Positions 34,201-46,340 of a DNA stretch of 64,000 bases are shown one piece after another (positions within the stretch are counted from its first letter, which is position 1; each line of letters opens with the position of its first letter). Made by a program: the position numbers and the translations under genes. Where the stretch lies: positions 337,593 through 401,592 of the forward strand of contig JAVTVY010006821.1 in assembly GCA_036873755.1 (NCBI GenBank). Reading direction: 5' to 3'. Under the pieces are notes generated by a model that saw only the letters and a program-made list of their open reading frames with translations, did not search any database and was not told where the DNA came from. Origin of the DNA: Hanleya hanleyi (lineage: Eukaryota; Mollusca; Polyplacophora; Lepidopleurida; Hanleyidae).

Positions 34201-37200
34201 GTGATGCGACAGGAATCAGAGAATATTCGTTCCATTGGTAAGCGTCAGTTCCTAGGACATAGGGTATGGTAACCTGGGAGAAAACACGAGGAGGTACATG
34301 TATATTGATTGGAAAAGAAGCGCTAAGCGGATCGACATGATGGAGGGGCTGCAAACTCTTCATGCAGTGAGGTATACACTTGATCTCCTGGTGATAGTAA
34401 AGCCCCAGTCACACTGTCAAGAATTGGGTAGGCGAATCACCGCGTGGTCATTCTTGGCAATTCGTACAGGCATCTTTTTTTTTCTTTTGTAAGGAAAAAT
34501 AATTTATTCACAAAACAATATACAAATCAACATATATACACAATCTCTTGACAGTCACATTCGATTAAAATTAATTATCACAGATTGTTAAATGGACTGC
34601 TGAGAACTATATTTTACAATAAATACATTAACTTAGAGCGAATACATTATTTACACACCAATAACGTTCAAAGTCCCGTTTGCTCAGTCTATAATGGTCG
34701 ACAGATATTCTTTGTTTTAAACGAGCTTTAGCATGCAGATTGAACTATCGCAGTCTGTGATACATGCTTATTATTAAAAATCATTTCGTTTCGAGAACAC
34801 CAGACAGTGAATAATAGCAAATTAACTAAATATATTAACACAGAGTTTTGCTCCTTTGACATTTTCGGATTAAACATTTTGTACAACAAGTGTTCATTCG
34901 TGAATGACGGAAAAAAGTGACAGTATGTCAAAAAATAAGTTTGGAATTCTGAAAGCACATTCCGTGTCATCTGACAATTGACAAACAAATGTTCTCTTGT
35001 TTCCGTATTGGTACAAAATACACATAGATTTGTGGAACTTATATTTCTCATGAACAATATATCTCTAACAGGTAAAATATCATGACAAAGTTTGAAAGAG
35101 AAGTTAATCAAGTTGGTTTAAATAGTATTTATTCACTCTTGAGATGAAATGGGGAGCGCATTAAGACAACTTATTATTGCGTCTCCCCGTACAAAAAATA
35201 TATATTACATCAGGCAAGTTACAAATAAGACAAATAAAAGAAATGATAGAGGGAAGGCAAGGCTGAACAAGTGTGACCAAATCCACGATCAAGTATAAGA
35301 TTTACGTTTTCACTGGGAGAACCTCGGGGTGTCACCGTGCTGCGAGAAAATGAAAGAACCAGACGAGTAAAACCTGTCTGGACACTGAAGCTACATCAGA
35401 TGAGCAGATAGGACATATAGGTTAGATTGAACTCAGAAACGTTTAGTTTTGGTAATATAATCGCCCAAAATTTTTTGAATACGAACATTAGTAACCTCAT
35501 CTTTGGCAAGATCGCCGAACAATAGTGTTTTTGGACTTGGAATACTCGGGATATCGTAAATAGTTGCAATCAAGTTATGATCCATAAACGAATGGAACAT
35601 TCTCCCCCAAATATCCCTCCATGGCAAGTTAGGCAAGCGTTTCACAATTCTAGGTTCTTCTACTACAGAGTTTAAAAACATACGATATACATATTTACTG
35701 GACTGAACATGTGAATTGGACTGCATAATTCCTACATATTCTTTCCATGCCGACAACACAAATTTATAAAATCGGGGCATGTTCTCCGAATGAGGTATCG
35801 TATTGGAGGCAAAGTCCGGTCTTTCTTTACGAAGTGACAGGCCTAGCCAGTATATAGTAAAATATGTCCAGTCAGCATTTGAACCATCAATTAATTTTAA
35901 CACATGCATCACAGCAAAAGTTTTCAACTTAGCAACTAAGCATTGTAAATTTACCCCGCCTTCAAGAAAATGATTGAATAAGACATTTCTACGAATACCC
36001 TCGGGCTTTCCATTTCACATAAATTTGAAAGTCAATCGATTACACTTGTTCACAAATGCGTTAGAAACAAAAGTTGATTGCAACATAAACCAAATACCGG
36101 CTAAAGCTACACAGTTGACAAACAGGGACCTTCCCCTAAGGGTAAGATCTCTATATTTCGAAAAATCAAGGACCTTTTCTAGTTTTGACAGTCTCAACTG
36201 GCTATTTAACTCATCACAGTTTTCCCCAAAATATACTCCACATATCTTAGCCGAGCTGACAACACTTAAACCAGGCGGGAGGCCGGATCCATCACCCTTT
36301 CCAATAGGCAAAACAGTACTTTTAACAATACTCAATTTTGCACCCGAAGCATCTTCAAAACGATGTGACAAGTTAACAACACCACCAACAGATTTTTTGT
36401 TTGATACAATAGCTGTCGTGTCATCAGCAAAGGCAGAAATCTTAGTCGCTCTTTTACATCCTGGCAGCTTAATACCGCTTATATTGCTACTAGTTCTCAC
36501 TGAAGATACAAATGGTTCCAACGTCATGACATACAACAAAGGCGATATCGCGCAGCCTTGTCTTACACCACGTGACAATGTGAATGATTCAGTTAGAAAT
36601 CCATTTACAATTATATTACTGGATATTCCCGAATACAACAGGCGTATCCACTTACAAAAACTAGGGCCGAAGCCATACTGCTGTAAGCAGCGAAACATAA
36701 ACTCCCAGTCAACTCTGTCAAAGGCTTTTTCTTGATCAAGATTAATAAAATATGCATGTAAGCCATTTTGTACAACATAGTCATAAGAATTACGTAATAA
36801 GTGAATATTATCAAAAATGTTTCTACCAGGTATCCCGCACGTCTGGTCTTGATTTACAATATGTGTAATGACCATTTTTAATCTATTGCACAAGGATTTC
36901 GACACAATTTTGTAGTCTACGTTTAATAAACTAATGGGTCTCCAGTTCTTAATGTGTTTAGAGTTCGTTGGGTCTTTACACAATAAAGTAATAAGACCAG
37001 TGCGTTGAGTTTTACATAGCAAACCGTTGTCAAAACAATTATTTACAATCATCACAAATGTCTGGCCAATAAGAGGCCAAAACTGTAAATAAAATTCGGC
37101 CGGCAGACCATCACTTCCTGGCGATTTGTGCGCAGGCATACATTTTAGAGCATCATAACATTCCTGCTCCGTTAAATCCCCCTCGCATAATTGGCTAAGT

Positions 37201-40200
37201 TCGTCTGATAACGAAGGTAAATCACACAAAAATTCATCTTGAGCTGACTTGTCAGTTTCCTGAGCCGTATACAATTGTTGATAACATTTTTTAACACATT
37301 CAGATATAGAACTTTGATCATTATGTAAAACATTATTATCTCGCTCGTGGCACAGTAACTTTCTAATTAATTTCTTTTTTCCTCGGGCTTTCTCTCTTCT
37401 AAAAAAATAACTAGTTGGCTTTTCAGCCTGTTCTAAATGTACAGCTTTTGACCGTATCACAGCCCCTCTCATACTTTCCTTCTGTAATGCATTAATGGAT
37501 GATTTCACAATAGCAATTCTGTCTTTATTCACAACCGGATTAACTTGAAGTGACTGCAATTCTAACTGCAGGTCGTGTAGCTTCTGACGTTTAGCTTTTG
37601 CCTTTTGACACGAACTATTTCTAATAACTTGCTTCACATTCGATTTAAAAAGGTCCCACTTATCAGACAATTGCATATTATTATCAGACTCAAAAACATC
37701 TTTAAAACATTTTCAACACTTTTCTTAATTTCATCGTCAGACAGGTGTGAAACATTACATTTCCAAAACCCAGGGCCCATACATATAACATCATCAAATT
37801 TGACATCCATATATACACACGAATGGTCAGAAAAAGAAACATGATTTACATCAGACACGATGACACTTTCTTCCATAACGTTACTAACATAAAAACGATC
37901 AAGCCTGGTGGCTATTCCCCCACGTGACCATGTATATATCTTCTTATTGGGGTGTTTCGTTCGAAAAATATCTTTTACATCATGGGTGATTTTCAAGGTT
38001 TGCATTTCTTCTTTTCCCTCAGAACCTCTGTTACAATTACCACCAGTTTTATCAAGATCAAGGTTTTCCACAAAATTAAAATCGCCCCCCAGTATAATTG
38101 GATCACTACCGGCTAAAATATAATCAAGATCTTTAATAAACGTTTTACGTTCAGAAATGTTATTCGGACAATAAACACAGATCAGTTTTACATCAATATC
38201 GTGTATCTTTACTGATATCAATATATATCTACCATAAGGGCATCTCTTTACATAATTAATACTACAAGGTACCGAATATCTAATAATTATGCCGACACCA
38301 CAGGATTTATTTGTGCCAAAGGCCCATTTGCAATCACCTGGTATATTTAAGTGAGAAGCATCATTGTTCTTCACAAAATGCGTTTCCTGAACAAACAGAA
38401 TGTCAATGTTATTTTGGAAAACAAAATCACGTAATTGACCTTGCTTGTCAGTATCCAATAAACCATTCATGTTTAGTGTCCCGACTCTAAACATAGCACT
38501 AGCCATTACAATGAAAAGAAAGCTGGGGAATAGATCCATTGTGAAGTTTTAAATAAACACAGTTCATTGTTTCCGTTCACGTTTCTTTAGTTTTCTCAAC
38601 AACGCGGCCTGTTTTCTGTACTCAATTAGACTGTTATTGTCTGGTGAGCGTGGTGTTGGTGTCATTATTTCTTGAGTCAAGTTCTTTGTTTTTCCACTGG
38701 TTGTTGATTCCGCTTCCATCTCACTGGGACTGGCGGGCTCAGGTTGAATACTCTCGTGAGGGTCCACATGCATGGCCCCACTTCTCGGCAAATCATTATT
38801 CATCACAGGCGGAGATTTAACGTTGCCTGTTGTTTTCTGACGTTTCTGAACCGGTGAGATTGCCGCAGTGCCAATCGTGGTACCACTAGCCGATACAATA
38901 TGTATCTCTGCTTCCACTGCATTTTCGTTATCCGTTGTAGGATTAGCGCTATCTACTTCCCGAACGTTGGGATAAACTTCCTCAACCTCTTTCCCTTCTT
39001 CCATGTTGTTTTCCTCGTCATCACTCTCCTCCGCGTCATCCACATCACTATCAATTTCATTCCCATGAGAATCGTACTTACGTACTTCCATACAAGTGTC
39101 ACTGTCAGTCTCTTCCACGTCAACGTCAATCTCTGACTCCGCTTCTTCCACATTTTCACGCGGGGCATCAATACGATTTTTAACTCGGGCAGCATAAGAC
39201 ACCGTTCGTGAACAGCATTCTGTCATATTGTGATTCTCAGAGCCACACATTTTGCATTTTTCGGGGCAATTTTGACCAGTATGGGGGTTCTCGTGAGGTG
39301 AAAATCCGTCGCAGTTACTGCACCATTTGGATTTACAATCATAGGCTTTATGTCTGGCCTGTCCGCAGGTTCCACACTCCTGTACCTGGCCTGGGTAGGT
39401 AAACATCACTACTTCCCCACTAAAAGTGATGAAGTTTGGCACGTAACGTTTCTGCTTACATCGAAAACGATAGACACGAATGCCAGTTCTACAGTTCGCA
39501 AAGTCCGACCCAGAGAGAAACGGTTTCTTGACCCCCAAACACTCACCATACGGCAGCAAGGCATCTCTGATAACACTGTCGTCCATTTCGTCCGGGGCCC
39601 AGTGAGCTGTCACGTTCATGTAAACAGAACTCGCTGGGGTGATATTCCACACAGTATCTCCAATCGTAAAATCCGACTTGAGAAGAAGAGCGTTGTGCGC
39701 CCCCTCCGAACAAACTCTCAAATAGAAACATTTCTTGTAATAATTCTTCTGGAAGCACAACATATCCTTTCTCAGATCAATAACTTTTGCCAAAAACTCA
39801 GTAAAGTCTCTGTGTCCCGCTTGCGAAAACGCTGCTCTATCACTTGTCGCAATTGCAACGGACAATGTACGTCCCGGCTTTGCAGCCTGGTTGTAAACCA
39901 CAGGTTTCGACATGTCTTAACTTGATTCTAATCTGGCGACTACGCGCCCCCACGGGCTAAATAAACTTTAACTCTCAGTTAAATTGTTCAGTCGACGAAA
40001 CCAGATGAAGTCCAAAATATTTTCACTGTGTTGTTGTTGTTGCTGTAAACGGACAATTTAAACATACGTCTGCTCATTCTCGCGTCTACAACTCAATTCT
40101 CGTACAGGCATCTTGCCGGGTTCGTCGCAGATCGTGACCGTTCTTGCCTATTCTCGGAGGGAGTACGAAATTTTTGAAATGTTCAAAACATTTGTCGCCC

Positions 40201-43200
40201 AAGTACGATTAAATGGTATACGTATGGCACTCTTGGCACCATCCTACAACGTTCTCGCATGCATTCTTCTCCTATCGTGTATATTCGTGGGTAGTCGTAG
40301 TAATTCTTTCGGTCACAAATCAGCAAGAATGCCGTAGGCATTGTACGATTGTTGGACGCATTCTACGCTTCTTGTACGATCATACTACGATACTGCATTC
40401 GTACTCACATCGTCCTGCATTCGTACTCACATCGTTCTGCATATTTACTTATTCGTTGCAGATTATCGAGCATTCGTAATGGGTTCGCGGGGCTGTCGTC
40501 TTGTTGCGTAGGACGTTCTTCATTGAATCGTACTGCATGCGTACTGATTCTTGTTAAATGCTCATGGCTGTCGCGGCGCGAACCTACGGCATGCGTTAGG
40601 GATTCGTAGGACAGTTTCAAAGAGGCTCTCTACAGGTGAATTAACACGAATCGACAAAATTAAAATATTCGTGGTCATTAGCCGGCATTCTCCACCCACC
40701 TTGACAGTGATCAGTTTAAACAGCCGAAGCTGCCGCGGTTCGGGGGAAAATTAAAATGACAAATATATAAAATATTCCATATACCGGTATATAAAAAATT
40801 TGTATGATTTTTCTACAACACTCCCACCTGACACCATGTAAAATAGTTTTTTGTTGTTGCCAGCACTTCAAAAAACAACTCGTAATGGTCTCATTAAGTG
40901 TCACAACAACTACTGTTTGTTGTTGTCTGCATGTTGACGAAATGCAACGAAGAAAGATTTTGGGTGCATATTCCGCTGACACAAATGGCAAAAGCTGATC
41001 AGCAAAGAAGTTTTGCACAGATACAAACGTTGGGGTAGAATATCTACAGATAATAGTGAAGTCGTAAAAAATAGCCAGACCATTTTGGACAGATATATTG
41101 CATGTGTGGTATTGTCCTAAATTAAAAAAAAATGAGAACATAGAAGAAATACAGTTTAATCCCAAATTTAAACACTTTAAATTGGCTTGATGAACGGGTC
41201 ACTTGTGTTTCAGATTGTGGAAGTAAGCGGTGTCTCATTACTGAGCAGATATCGGCTATTTTTCCATGATCATAGTTATCACTGTTTCCCTGGAACTTTC
41301 CTATTTTGTGCCAAATTTAAATGCTATATAACTGATTGGCCGTTTTGGTAATGTTAGAAGACCGAATATATCGCTATATGACATAAATTGATGAGTTACC
41401 GATGATAGAACATTCCAGCATTGAACAATAATGAGTACAGCATTGAATAGCATGCATCGAACTTCCCATAGTGTATACCAGATTATATAGGGTAAAGAGT
41501 CACCGATGCAGATAAAATGACCATGCCGGATTCGAACTTGGGTTGGAATGATGACCATTTTGATATCGCAACGTTAGAAAATCGAATTACCTCAATCAGT
41601 AATAAATCTTTTTGCGTAGCTGTTTTGATAGAACATCATTGTCTGATGAGGAAGAACTGCTATGCTACATAAATGCGTCTGCTGAATACGACATGAAATT
41701 TCCATTTGCTCCCTTTGTGCCGTGCTGCTTTACAACTTCTTTCGCAAACACAAAGTTACGTTCCTACTCCTACACGAAATTGTAGATGTATGAAAAGAGT
41801 GTTTCAGAATGGCATGATCAAACATGTGCGTGTCGACTGATATTTCGCGAAGATAAACAGGGAAAATTTTAATTAGGTCCGAATCAAAAAAAAATGTCAC
41901 ATTAACAGTACAAGATTCTAGAATGTATCGTATAGATGATTTATCTTATAAATACAGGCGTTCCAGAATATCCACAGTTTACTTGGTGATATTAAATAAA
42001 ACACCGAATACACCGAAAGATATATAAACTTAATTTAGTATATTTACGCTTTGAGTTGTCCCATCTTCAAACAGAATCGCGACGTCTTTATTTTTCTCTC
42101 TGTGGTCATATCTGTCCAACAACTTGATTCTGTTTATCAAGAAGATGCCATCGAACTGGAGTAGAATCCAGGCTCCCACGCCCTGGTAGTTACTTTTCCA
42201 TGCCTTCGAATCTGGAGAATGTACATCAGCATTGGTTAACCCAAATCATCTACACCCTGGTGAGAGCACTTAAAAAATTGATAGCTCCCCGGTTCCGATG
42301 GGATGAAAATATTTAGGAAACGTAATCGTCTCCCCCCCCCCTCCCATCTGCTGATGCAGGTAAACATAACAGAAAATCTGGAATGACAAGGTGAAATTTT
42401 AGCCCGCCTTCCCCGACAGTACAATAATGCTTTGATATAACCACAGTTATTTTCCGACTCACTAAAAGGGATTCTTATTCATCACTTTCGAGACTGTTAC
42501 ATACTTCCCATTTGCTTTTATCTTGGAGAACAACATCGTGTACTTTCAGGCAATAAGTAAACCTCACTCACCAGTACGAATGCCATCAACTGCCTTGTCG
42601 CAACCCGAATCGCTCGTCTCCTGGGATGAAACACAACAGTAGGCTCCGAGGGCAATATTTTGTTCTGGGTAAAATAATGAATATGAAATTATGGAATTGG
42701 GAATGTGTTTGACGAACCAGTGTACTGCAACATTGACATGTATCTACTGTAACATTATGAATATATCAGCCTAGTTTCATGTTAAACATACTATGTCTGA
42801 TAATACTGATCACATATAAAATACCCGCATATATAGTCTGCAATGGAAACACCAACAGCAGCAACGATATATCATCCAGGGAAGCATCATTCTATTGTCC
42901 GAGCTGAACTATGCCACAACAAAACTAGAACCTTATACGCATGTCTTTGATATCTTAAGTTGACTTGCCAAAGTATCAGGTGATACATCGGCACCATTTT
43001 TTCATGACGAAAGAAAGTTTGCGCCAATTCACGGCACTTTTTCCCACTTTGTTTATAAAACTTCTTAGAAAAATCCATTTCGTAATGAAATGGATAGGAA
43101 ACTTAAATTGTAATGGCTAATTCATCAGTAGTAAACTATATCACAAGAAGAGAGGAGTGCGTGATTCAGGCCCCAAGGTGTCATTGCAGTAGAAATTTTC

Positions 43201-43657
43201 TAGTGGGATATTTCAGTCAGGGACAATGAGTGGAAAGACAAATACATGCTCAAAATAAGAGAATGGAACACTTATACCAGGAGCAGATAATGGTCAAAGT
43301 GGTGGGGGCTGGGTGATGATAGGATTCAAATATTAAAAGTGAAAGTTAACTGTTTACCCATTACGTAGATGAGGTCGGAAGAAATCAGGTGATGTAATTG
43401 TACGAATTGTACAAAATACAGATCTTCCTTTAAATGAAGGTGGACGCGTAGGAGAGGGGTTGGAATATATATGTAGGCCTATTATGGAGGAAAAGTTGGT
43501 GTTTCATGGGCATACTAGACGATCAAAAAAGTGTTATGTTATCTGCATTATTAAAAGCGCTTCCGAAACCTTTATTAGATTATGTAAAAACCTTCCAAAA
43601 CTTACCTGCTGCCGAATGTTGAACCAAGAACAACAAGAGGATATGGGCGAGAAACAT
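31214..43657 (-). CDS. Secreted galactose-binding-like protein with C-terminal PAN/apple-like segment, five exons
   Basis: Rebuilt from sequence on the minus strand: exon 1 43657-43606, exon 2 42664-42572, exon 3 42211-42048, exon 4 34273-34126, exon 5 31446-31214 (stop). Every border is AG|...|GT, the phases agree (1,1,0,1), and the total is 690 bases, 229 residues. Exon 1 is a signal peptide, MFLAHILLLFLVQHSAA. Exons 2-4 give one beta-sandwich domain: QNIALGAYCCVSS, SGCDKAVDGIRT, GVGAWILLQFDG, RIKLLDRYD, ILFEDGTTQS, WIQLTVTSVY and LNGWIEVNVLA. This is the order of galactose-binding/discoidin-like domains. Exon 5 carries FASECVKNSDCLAASFD, like a PAN/apple fold. Such secreted proteins often bind glycans or matrix. 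Exact function is unknown. Intron 3 (7.8 kb) holds the Tx1-like LINE. Confidence 0.75.
31685..31800 (+). repeat. Diverged RT-family 3' region copy in intron 4
   Basis: 'tctcattccgcttaagccgg', 'gggccgtttgg' and 'acctagctgagatac' follow the order seen at 56,735-56,850. An open frame across it on the minus strand is not considered a gene. Confidence 0.5.
32266..32338 (+). repeat. 17-bp minisatellite, four copies
   Basis: Unit agatactcacaacatcc, repeated with no differences, within intron 4 of the secreted-protein gene. Confidence 0.9.
32345..34120. other. Intron sequence, no further exon seen
   Basis: This is the rest of intron 4 of the minus-strand secreted-protein gene. The exon borders on each side are phase-compatible without an extra exon, and none was recognised. 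Confidence 0.4.
34728..35111 (-). pseudogene. LINE (Tx1-like) ORF2 C-terminal zinc-knuckle region
   Basis: INFSFKLCHDILPVRDILF and LCVFCTNTETREHLFVNCQ match the C-terminal helix and Cys-x2-Cys...His-x4-Cys motif of this LINE group. It is in the same reading phase as the upstream RT frames but is separated from 35433 by about 320 bases without coding signal. That gap may be a small insertion; it contains a hairpin near 35,155-35,195. Confidence 0.6.
35433..37676 (-). pseudogene. LINE (Tx1-like) ORF2 reverse transcriptase and thumb
   Basis: Frame 37676-36015 (553 residues) contains HKSPGSDGLPAEFYLQFW, NWRPISLLNVDYKIVSKSL, DQTCGIPGRNIFDNIHL, YFINLDQEKAFDRVDW, SRGVRQGCAISPLL and the catalytic KISAFADDTTAIV box (FADD). 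A single TGA at 36017-36015 interrupts it; the frame resumes in the same phase as 35927-35433. A Trp codon is expected there (the next residues are NGKP), so one base change would explain the stop. RT primes at nicked target DNA. Apart from this stop the domain looks complete. Confidence 0.82.
37634..38539 (-). pseudogene. LINE (Tx1-like) ORF2 endonuclease
   Basis: APE-type endonuclease motifs in order: VGTLNMNGL, DILFVQETH (catalytic Glu), ILISVKIHDIDVKLICVYCP, ILGGDFNFVEN (Asp, Asn), IYTWSRGG with TRLDRFYVS, and SFSDHSCVYM (Asp-His). The domain is complete. The frame then shifts near 37,640-37,680 into the RT frame, so ORF2 is broken once here. The endonuclease nicks target DNA to start insertion. 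Confidence 0.8.
38564..39913 (-). CDS. LINE (Tx1-like) ORF1, gag-like RNA-binding protein with zinc knuckles
   Basis: Intact 449-residue frame starting MSKPVVYNQAAKPG. The N-terminal half (about 20-175) resembles the gag-like domain of Tx1-group ORF1 proteins. CCHC knuckles follow: Cys180-x2-Cys-x4-His-x4-Cys193, a Cys/His stretch at 198-216, and Cys220-x2-Cys-x4-His-x4-Cys233. The next 100 residues are very acidic (EEAESEIDVDVEETDSD) and the tail is basic. Such proteins coat element RNA. It ends 24 bases before the ORF2 start, the usual dicistronic layout. The intact frame agrees with recent insertion. Confidence 0.82.
   Translation of the reverse strand: MSKPVVYNQAAKPGRTLSVAIATSDRAAFSQAGHRDFTEFLAKVIDLRKDMLCFQKNYYKKCFYLRVCSEGAHNALLLKSDFTIGDTVWNITPASSVYMNVTAHWAPDEMDDSVIRDALLPYGECLGVKKPFLSGSDFANCRTGIRVYRFRCKQKRYVPNFITFSGEVVMFTYPGQVQECGTCGQARHKAYDCKSKWCSNCDGFSPHENPHTGQNCPEKCKMCGSENHNMTECCSRTVSYAARVKNRIDAPRENVEEAESEIDVDVEETDSDTCMEVRKYDSHGNEIDSDVDDAEESDDEENNMEEGKEVEEVYPNVREVDSANPTTDNENAVEAEIHIVSASGTTIGTAAISPVQKRQKTTGNVKSPPVMNNDLPRSGAMHVDPHESIQPEPASPSEMEAESTTSGKTKNLTQEIMTPTPRSPDNNSLIEYRKQAALLRKLKKRERKQ
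40115..40770. repeat. Intron segment rich in gtacga/tcgtac words; probable old non-autonomous element
   Basis: Words such as gcattcgtactcacatcg (twice, at about 40,394 and 40,417), gtacgattgttgg, ttgtacgatcatac and ctcgtacagg are over-represented on both strands. The Tx1-like LINE inserted into this segment: its other side, about 34,400-34,476 (ccccagtcacactgtcaag), is the left remainder. No open frame is supported. Confidence 0.4.
40775..42040. other. Intron 3 remainder, no exon seen
   Basis: This is the rest of intron 3 of the minus-strand secreted-protein gene, between the LINE-containing repeat and exon 3. Frames on either strand are short and lack motifs. Confidence 0.35.
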
Positions 43658-43659
43658 GG

Positions 43660-45690
43660 TGTCGTCAAAGAAGTTACAGGAGCGTGTTCTGGTAGCGTTG
43701 ATCTATGCTGGAAATGTGTTTTCGATAAACATCGCGCAAACTATTGATGTAAAGTAATGAACATCTACATTCTCCGGCATGCCATGCGCGATTCGTACAA
43801 TAAAAAACACAGCTAGCATTCGCGGATGAGGTGTGTCACTAGGATAAGCACGCGCCCAATATGTTTACAACCATGGGTATCCAAGAAAACCCCACGCACT
43901 ACATTAACAATATCTTGTACTACGTGCAGCGGGGGAAAGATTTTTTCTCGCAGTGCATGCACCAAACCAAAGAAATTATATTGCACTTATCTAATCTCTC
44001 TGCCTGTGGCAATAATATATAATCATTGCCCGACTGAAGATTTATTGATCGTAGTTAGTCTCACAACAAGGCGCTAATGGTTTTACATCGCGAGGATAGC
44101 GTATGCGCATACCCACAAACTTCCGGTAGTTTTAGGTGATAACGCTGGAGATGATCGATATGAAAATGTGTCAGTCAAATTATCCTTAGACAGGCGATTG
44201 ATTTCCATAAATAATAACTAGGGAGACCTGTACAATTATAATAATGCCATTTATAACATGAATCGATAAAACCACGATAAAGATAGCAGAGTTTAGGACA
44301 ACACTTTCGTGGTATTGCATAAACACCACGAGTGGGAATCCGCCTTGCCCGACTTAATTCTTAGACATAATGTTTGCACGGCGCCCCGATGGATGCATCG
44401 ACGCGTGGAACCCAGCGCAGATTTTTGTTTTAAACAATTGATAACTGATGTCAATATGGTAAAAACGCATCAAATTATCCTACCTTTCCAATAAAGACCA
44501 TGGTGATGATAATTTTGGCAAGTTAAAGTTGAAAATAATCCAGTGATCACTAATTACAAATAATCCCCATAATGTAACCATAGGAAGGAGATGAAAAACA
44601 TGAACCACAAATTTACCCACAGAGCACGATACCGAACCGTTAGCAGTAAATACTGACGCTCCTAATCACTATAACATGAATAAATAGTTTGATACTCATA
44701 CGAATACCACAATCTTCAGTCTGTAAAGGGTCTAATTGGCATTATGGACTCAGTCATTTAAACGAAATCTTGAGTCTTATGTGTTTGAGTGAGTTGCTGG
44801 TGGTCACTGACATTGTCCACTGATCTTTTGACCTCAATTTTGGCATCCGACACATCGCTTCCTATAAATGTGATTTTCTGTGGCTTTCTGATTATTTAGC
44901 TATGCATCCCCAGTGGCCTTGATCTTTGGTCTTTCGACCTAAATTGGTTTCTTGTTTGCCATCAGCTTGGGATATTCCAGGTGTTTGATCACATTCTTGA
45001 ACCAATTTGAACCTGTTCTATGGGTGCCACCGTAATATTGACATTTGATCTACTTGGTATTTGGTAATTTCATTAGCTCTCTCAGTGATGTTTCCACTCA
45101 AACATCAAATTAATTTTGAGGATTTCCTGATTTTTCGGCCATAGTGACCTTTACCGTTGAATTTAATTTTGGAGCGAGATATCTGCGTGACTCCATGGTT
45201 AGCCTGGTCACATTTGAGAGAAAACGGTCAATTTGTTGAAAGTTTGAGAACTAAATAATTAGAGTCGAGAGAAGGAGAACGAAGAGCAGCAGGATAAGCA
45301 TTTTATAGAACTTCTCCACAATGATATCAGTATCTACTCCGGGCATTAATTACATGTACATATACATTTGACTGATAATATGAGCTATAAATTACAGTAA
45401 GTGTTCTCACCTAGTAAAAATTGATTTTGTAATAGTGAACATTACTGATAATTAAACGCACCATATAACAATAATTGGGAGGTATATCAAAACACAAATC
45501 GCCCTCCATTCGGGACCTTCTTCGAACAGTCGGATTAAGGGAGTCATGCGGCGAATCCTCAGCGACGCAGAATGTGTGAATTTTGTATCTCTATTCATCG
45601 TCAAAGATTTCATCAGGTTCAAAAGTAATCCCAGCACTGATGCTGGACAGGTTGAGTAATATATAGTTTCCATGAACAGATACAAAAACA
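43660..45690. other. Upstream region of the secreted-protein gene; old repeat
   Basis: The promoter of the minus-strand gene starting at 43657 should lie just above it, but no clear TATA box was assigned. From about 44,780 to 45,250 phrases like 'gatcttttgacctcaatttt' and 'gatctttggtctttcgacct' recur loosely, suggesting a degenerate repeat. No gene was recognised. Confidence 0.35.
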
Positions 45691-45699
45691 AACTGAGTG

Positions 45700-46340
45700 A
45701 GATACAACTTATCACTGGCATCATTCTTGATTTTTGTGATGTGCTTAGATATGCAGGCAGAATATTGGTCTGTTTCTTGTCAGAACTCTGGCATTTATTT
45801 TCCACCACCAGTACATGTTGCCTTTATTTGTTATCTGTATATGGTGACATTCTGCTGGTGGGCGCTCAGTACAAATCATTTTGATTGTAGTTTGTGACTG
45901 TGGTTAACATGGTGAAGAATGAAGCGCTTGATAGGCGTCGGGTCTCACAGACTTGTAGTCTGAATACGATCATGTATTCTACTAATATTTTCCTCGTTTG
46001 GGTCGCTTCTTCTATCTAACTATCACACAGTTCATCACTTTCCATCAGAAGACTTGATAGGATTATTACATCATTGCTCTTGGATATTTGTATCTAATAC
46101 TACTCGAGTCGATGCTGGGGGCCGTGTGAGCATGTCATGCAATATGTCTACATGAATATCTACAATAAAAGCGTGGCTGAGATTTTTCGTTCTTGTGATG
46201 TTTAGATATGCAGTCAAAATATTGGTCTGTGAGGTCATATGACCTTTCAGTCAGTACCCCGGCATCTTGTCCCCCCACCTGTATATGTTGCGTTTAAATG
46301 GTATGTAAAGCTCTATCCAGAAAGTGCATTATCTTCCTCT
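45700..46340 (+). repeat. Pair of diverged direct repeats about 495 bp apart, one next to an RT-family 3' fragment
   Basis: 'ttcttgatttttgtgatgtg' with 'cttagatatgcag' near 45,725 recurs as 'ttcgttcttgtgatgtttag' with 'atatgcag' near 46,190. Each is followed by 'aatattggtctgt' and a later 'gtatatgttgcgttt'-like word. Upstream of the second, 46,103-46,185 (gggggccgtgtgagcatg...aaaagcgtggctgagat) matches the RT-family 3' region, so both may be diverged family copies. Confidence 0.45.

Larger units (their letters stand above)
34477..40099 (-). mobile_element. Full-length Tx1/L1-like LINE with 15-bp target-site duplication
   Basis: tcgtacaggcatctt occurs at 34462-34476 and again at 40100-40114, exactly flanking a 5.62 kb minus-strand element. 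Its 3' end is an A-rich tail (aaaaaaaaag) with AATAAA about 20 bases upstream, as expected for L1-group elements. ORF1 (39913-38564) and ORF2 (38539 to about 34728) are in the standard order, 24 bases apart. ORF2 has a few breaks. Perfect duplications and full length indicate a fairly recent insertion into intron 3 of the secreted-protein gene, in the same orientation as the gene. The ORF2 motifs (YTWSRGG..RLDRFYVS) fit the Tx1 clade. Confidence 0.85.
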
